DNA of 6,291 nucleotides from an uncultured Phaeodactylibacter sp. (GTDB lineage Bacteria; Bacteroidota; Bacteroidia; Chitinophagales; Saprospiraceae), in contig CAJXXJ010000239.1 in assembly GCA_913062745.1 (NCBI GenBank), positions 1 through 6,291 of the forward strand, given 5' to 3'. The translations under genes were made by a program, and so were the position numbers. The notes beneath the pieces were generated by a model. It ran no database searches, was not told the origin of the DNA, and saw nothing but the letters and a program-made list of their open reading frames with translations. Below, in pieces: positions 4,603 through 6,291 of this stretch (position 1 is its first letter; each line of letters begins with the position of its first letter).

Positions 4603-5358
4603 ATGAAAACGATTATCAAAATCTCAGCCCTAGCAATTGTAGCCCTGCTCATGACGAGCCACCGCCCGAACGTTGATATTCGTTCTTCTATGGTGCGATT
4701 TGATCAGGCGTTCCTCCCCGCCCTGGAGTATACCCTCCGGGGGGATGGCCACGAAGCCAAGCGTGCTGTGTTTTATCTGGAGTTTGAGTGGCGTAAGCTA
4801 CGCAGCCGGCTTCAGCACCGCTACCCGGAGGAACGCCAGTTTTTGAGCCGCATCGACGACTGGCTGGGTGACGCTTATTTTGCAATAGACGCCAACTGCC
4901 CCGTCACTGCCGCCAATCAGCTGGAGCACGTGAAATACGAGATGATGGAGCTGCGCGACCGCAAAGGCATCGACTACTACCTGGATGATCTGTACGACTT
5001 TCAGGGAGGGTTGGAAGTGCTGGCGGAAGCAGCAGCCGACGAGATGCTCTGCCTGATGGAATGGCCGGAGTTTGTCGCACTGTCTGACGACCTGCAACGG
5101 GAGTGGGCAGCGATACAGCAAAAGCCCTTCGATGCGGCTCTCTACGAATTTGACGCCGGAGATGTCCGGCAGCTCAGATACCAACAGCAAAGTATGAAAG
5201 AAGCGCTGGATAACTTCGCAAAAGCCGTGGATAGTGCTCAGCGCGATGAGATTGAGCAGGCAAGTCAGGCCCTGGAGCCTGCTTTCGGCCAGGTCCTTCA
5301 TCTCTTCGGCAACTTTGATGCAACCAAAACCTACTTTGCTCAGCGCAACAATTATTGA
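4603..5358 (+). CDS. Secreted all-helical protein of unknown function
   Basis: I do not recognise this 251-residue protein as a named family. It begins with a Sec-type signal: MKTIIK, a hydrophobic stretch (7-17, ISALAIVALLM) and probable cleavage near residues 18-21. There is no lipobox cysteine, so it is probably periplasmic. The rest is predicted helical and rich in Glu, Arg, Trp and Tyr, with no CxxCH haem motif or obvious metal cluster. Two halves look alike: about 33-120 (FDQAFLPALEY...FEWRKLRSRL...WLGDAYFAID...LEHVKYEMMELRDRKGIDYYLDDLYDF) and about 143-238 (AADEMLCLMEW...LQREWAAIQ...ALDNFAKAVD...LEPAFGQVLHLFGNFD), which may be an old duplication of a helical-bundle unit. ATG 4603 gives the canonical signal peptide and fits the promoter. 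It leads an apparent operon, with the first CBS gene 22 bp downstream. Exported helical proteins of this size are often binding or stress proteins, but nothing here fixes a role. Confidence 0.85.
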   Translation: MKTIIKISALAIVALLMTSHRPNVDIRSSMVRFDQAFLPALEYTLRGDGHEAKRAVFYLEFEWRKLRSRLQHRYPEERQFLSRIDDWLGDAYFAIDANCPVTAANQLEHVKYEMMELRDRKGIDYYLDDLYDFQGGLEVLAEAAADEMLCLMEWPEFVALSDDLQREWAAIQQKPFDAALYEFDAGDVRQLRYQQQSMKEALDNFAKAVDSAQRDEIEQASQALEPAFGQVLHLFGNFDATKTYFAQRNNY

Positions 5359-5380
5359 TTTAATCCTAAACTCGGCCATT

Positions 5381-5836
5381 ATGAATACGGACAGAACAGT
5401 ACGGGAAATTATGACCACCGAGCTGGTGACGGTTTCCCCCGAGCGGCCCGCAAAAGACATTCAGGCATTATTCCGTGAAAACGAATTCCACCACATCCCG
5501 GTCGTGGATGAAGGCAAGCGCCTCGTGGGCATCATCAGCAAGGAAGACATCTTCAAGCTGGCTTACGTGCTATCCCTGCAAACCACCGGCGAAACCTACT
5601 CCCGCAAAGAGTACAATACGCTCAAAGCAGAAGATATCATGACCCGGTACCCGGTCACACTTGACCCGGACGATACCATAGGCCTGGCTGCTGATATCTT
5701 CCTGGCCAACAAGTTTCACGCATTGCCCATCGTAGAAGACGGAGAGCTGCAGGGCATCGTCACCACCCATGACTTGCTGGGCTTCGGCTTTAGCGAAGCC
5801 GTGGCGGCGAAGACAGAGGAAGCATACGAAGAGTAA
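5381..5836 (+). CDS. Paired-CBS-domain protein, copy 1
   Basis: A complete 151-residue cytoplasmic protein consisting almost wholly of two CBS domains (about 7-62 and 83-138), a unit known as a Bateman module that commonly binds AMP, ATP or related ligands in its cleft. The first domain shows VREIMTTELVTVSP, HHIPVVDEGKRLVGIIS and the S-x-x-D ribose-binding pattern (Ser53, Asp56). The second shows AEDIMTRYPVTLDPDD, FHALPIVEDGELQGIVTTHD and the matching Thr128/Asp131. With both pockets intact, nucleotide binding is likely. There is no attached catalytic, transport or DNA-binding domain, so it probably signals through a partner. An acidic tail (AAKTEEAYEE) follows. ATG 5381 puts the first CBS domain directly at the N-terminus; an upstream open frame overlaps the previous gene and is not used. 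The next gene, 24 bp on, is its paralogue. Confidence 0.92.
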   Translation: MNTDRTVREIMTTELVTVSPERPAKDIQALFRENEFHHIPVVDEGKRLVGIISKEDIFKLAYVLSLQTTGETYSRKEYNTLKAEDIMTRYPVTLDPDDTIGLAADIFLANKFHALPIVEDGELQGIVTTHDLLGFGFSEAVAAKTEEAYEE

Positions 5837-5860
5837 TTGCACCATAAAAAATGAATTGCC

Positions 5861-6291
5861 ATGAGAGATAAAACCACCACCGTCGGACAAATCATGAGCA
5901 CGCCGGTCATTACCGTCTCACCAGACGACCCGATGACCAAAGTGAAGGAGATTTTCCGCGTCAATAATATCCACCACATCCCGGTAGTCAATGACGATAA
6001 GGTGGTGGGTATCATTAGCCAATCTGATTATCTGAGGCTGTTGCACGGTTTCACCCTGTTCAAAACAGAAAAGAGCGAAACTTACAACGACGCCATACTG
6101 CGCTCGTTGCTGGCCGGAGAGGTGATGACCAAACAAGTCGCCACCCTTGACCCCGACGATAGCCTGATGATGGCCGTGGGCTTCTTCCGGGAAAACCTCT
6201 TCCACGCTTTGCCGGTAGTCAGCGGCGGCAGGCTTGTGGGTATAGTCACCACTTTTGACTTGCTGACTTACGCTTACTCCGAGCCTTATCT
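5861..6291 (+). CDS. Paired-CBS-domain protein, copy 2 (3' partial)
   Basis: The frame opens at ATG 5861, after an A-rich leader, and runs off the window with no stop, giving 143 residues of a paralogue of the preceding gene. It shares the same blocks: VGQIMSTPVITVSPDD, IHHIPVVNDDKVVGIIS with Ser53/Asp56, then GEVMTKQVATLDPDD, LFHALPVVSGGRLVGIVTTFD with Thr130/Asp133, then LLTYAYSE. The linker between the domains (about 61-85) is the least similar part and may carry the difference in partner. An ATG at 5851 is out of frame and stops after six codons. The two copies probably arose by tandem duplication; a 15-base DNA block encoding HHIPV is identical in both. Only the C-terminal tail is missing, judging from the length of copy 1. 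Both are expected to act as adenine-nucleotide sensors, possibly as a heteromer. Confidence 0.9.
   Translation, partial: MRDKTTTVGQIMSTPVITVSPDDPMTKVKEIFRVNNIHHIPVVNDDKVVGIISQSDYLRLLHGFTLFKTEKSETYNDAILRSLLAGEVMTKQVATLDPDDSLMMAVGFFRENLFHALPVVSGGRLVGIVTTFDLLTYAYSEPY

Overview
The window looks like a chromosomal segment of a Bacteroidota bacterium, perhaps Saprospiria-like; the phylum is well supported, the class is a guess. The reasons are three matches to the Bacteroidota promoter pattern (TAnnTTTG at about -7, TTG at about -33), A-rich rather than Shine-Dalgarno-like leaders before several starts, and protein types common in that phylum (TolB-like PD40 propeller, DoxX-like membrane protein with a C-terminal soluble domain, paired-CBS proteins). 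I see no insertion sequence, CRISPR array, rRNA or tRNA.

Layout. 3-791 (+) is the 3' end of a TolB-like beta-propeller protein, closed by a rho-independent terminator at 868-905. 906-1279 has no convincing protein gene but appears to encode a free-standing structured RNA on the plus strand. It has a TAtcTTTG promoter element at 981-988, a nested series of long-range helices between 1056 and 1246, and a strong terminator at 1241-1281. The rod-like shape and core of about 190 nt recall 6S RNA, but the identity is unproven. 1280-2196 (-) is a two-gene operon of a nitroreductase-family flavoprotein followed by a small NATD1/YjdJ-type GNAT protein. Divergent to it, 2346-3587 (+) encodes a multi-pass DoxX-like membrane protein. 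It converges, with a gap of 4 bp, on 3592-4401 (-), an orphan gene whose N-terminal half resembles the AntA/AntB phage antirepressor domain.

The 201-bp space between that gene and the next holds a well-formed promoter for the AntA-like gene, with one palindrome on its -33/-35 element and another on its -7 element, and a second, weaker promoter facing the other way. The plus-strand promoter leads into an apparent operon: a secreted all-helical protein of unknown function (4603-5358), then two tandem paralogous proteins made of paired CBS domains (5381-5836, and 5861 onward, cut by the window end). The CBS proteins probably sense adenine nucleotides in the cytoplasm. What links them to the exported protein is not visible here.

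The points most worth following are the structured RNA at 992-1281 and the doubly palindromic promoter of the AntA-like gene, which suggests a tightly controlled, possibly self-regulating, phage-derived regulator.
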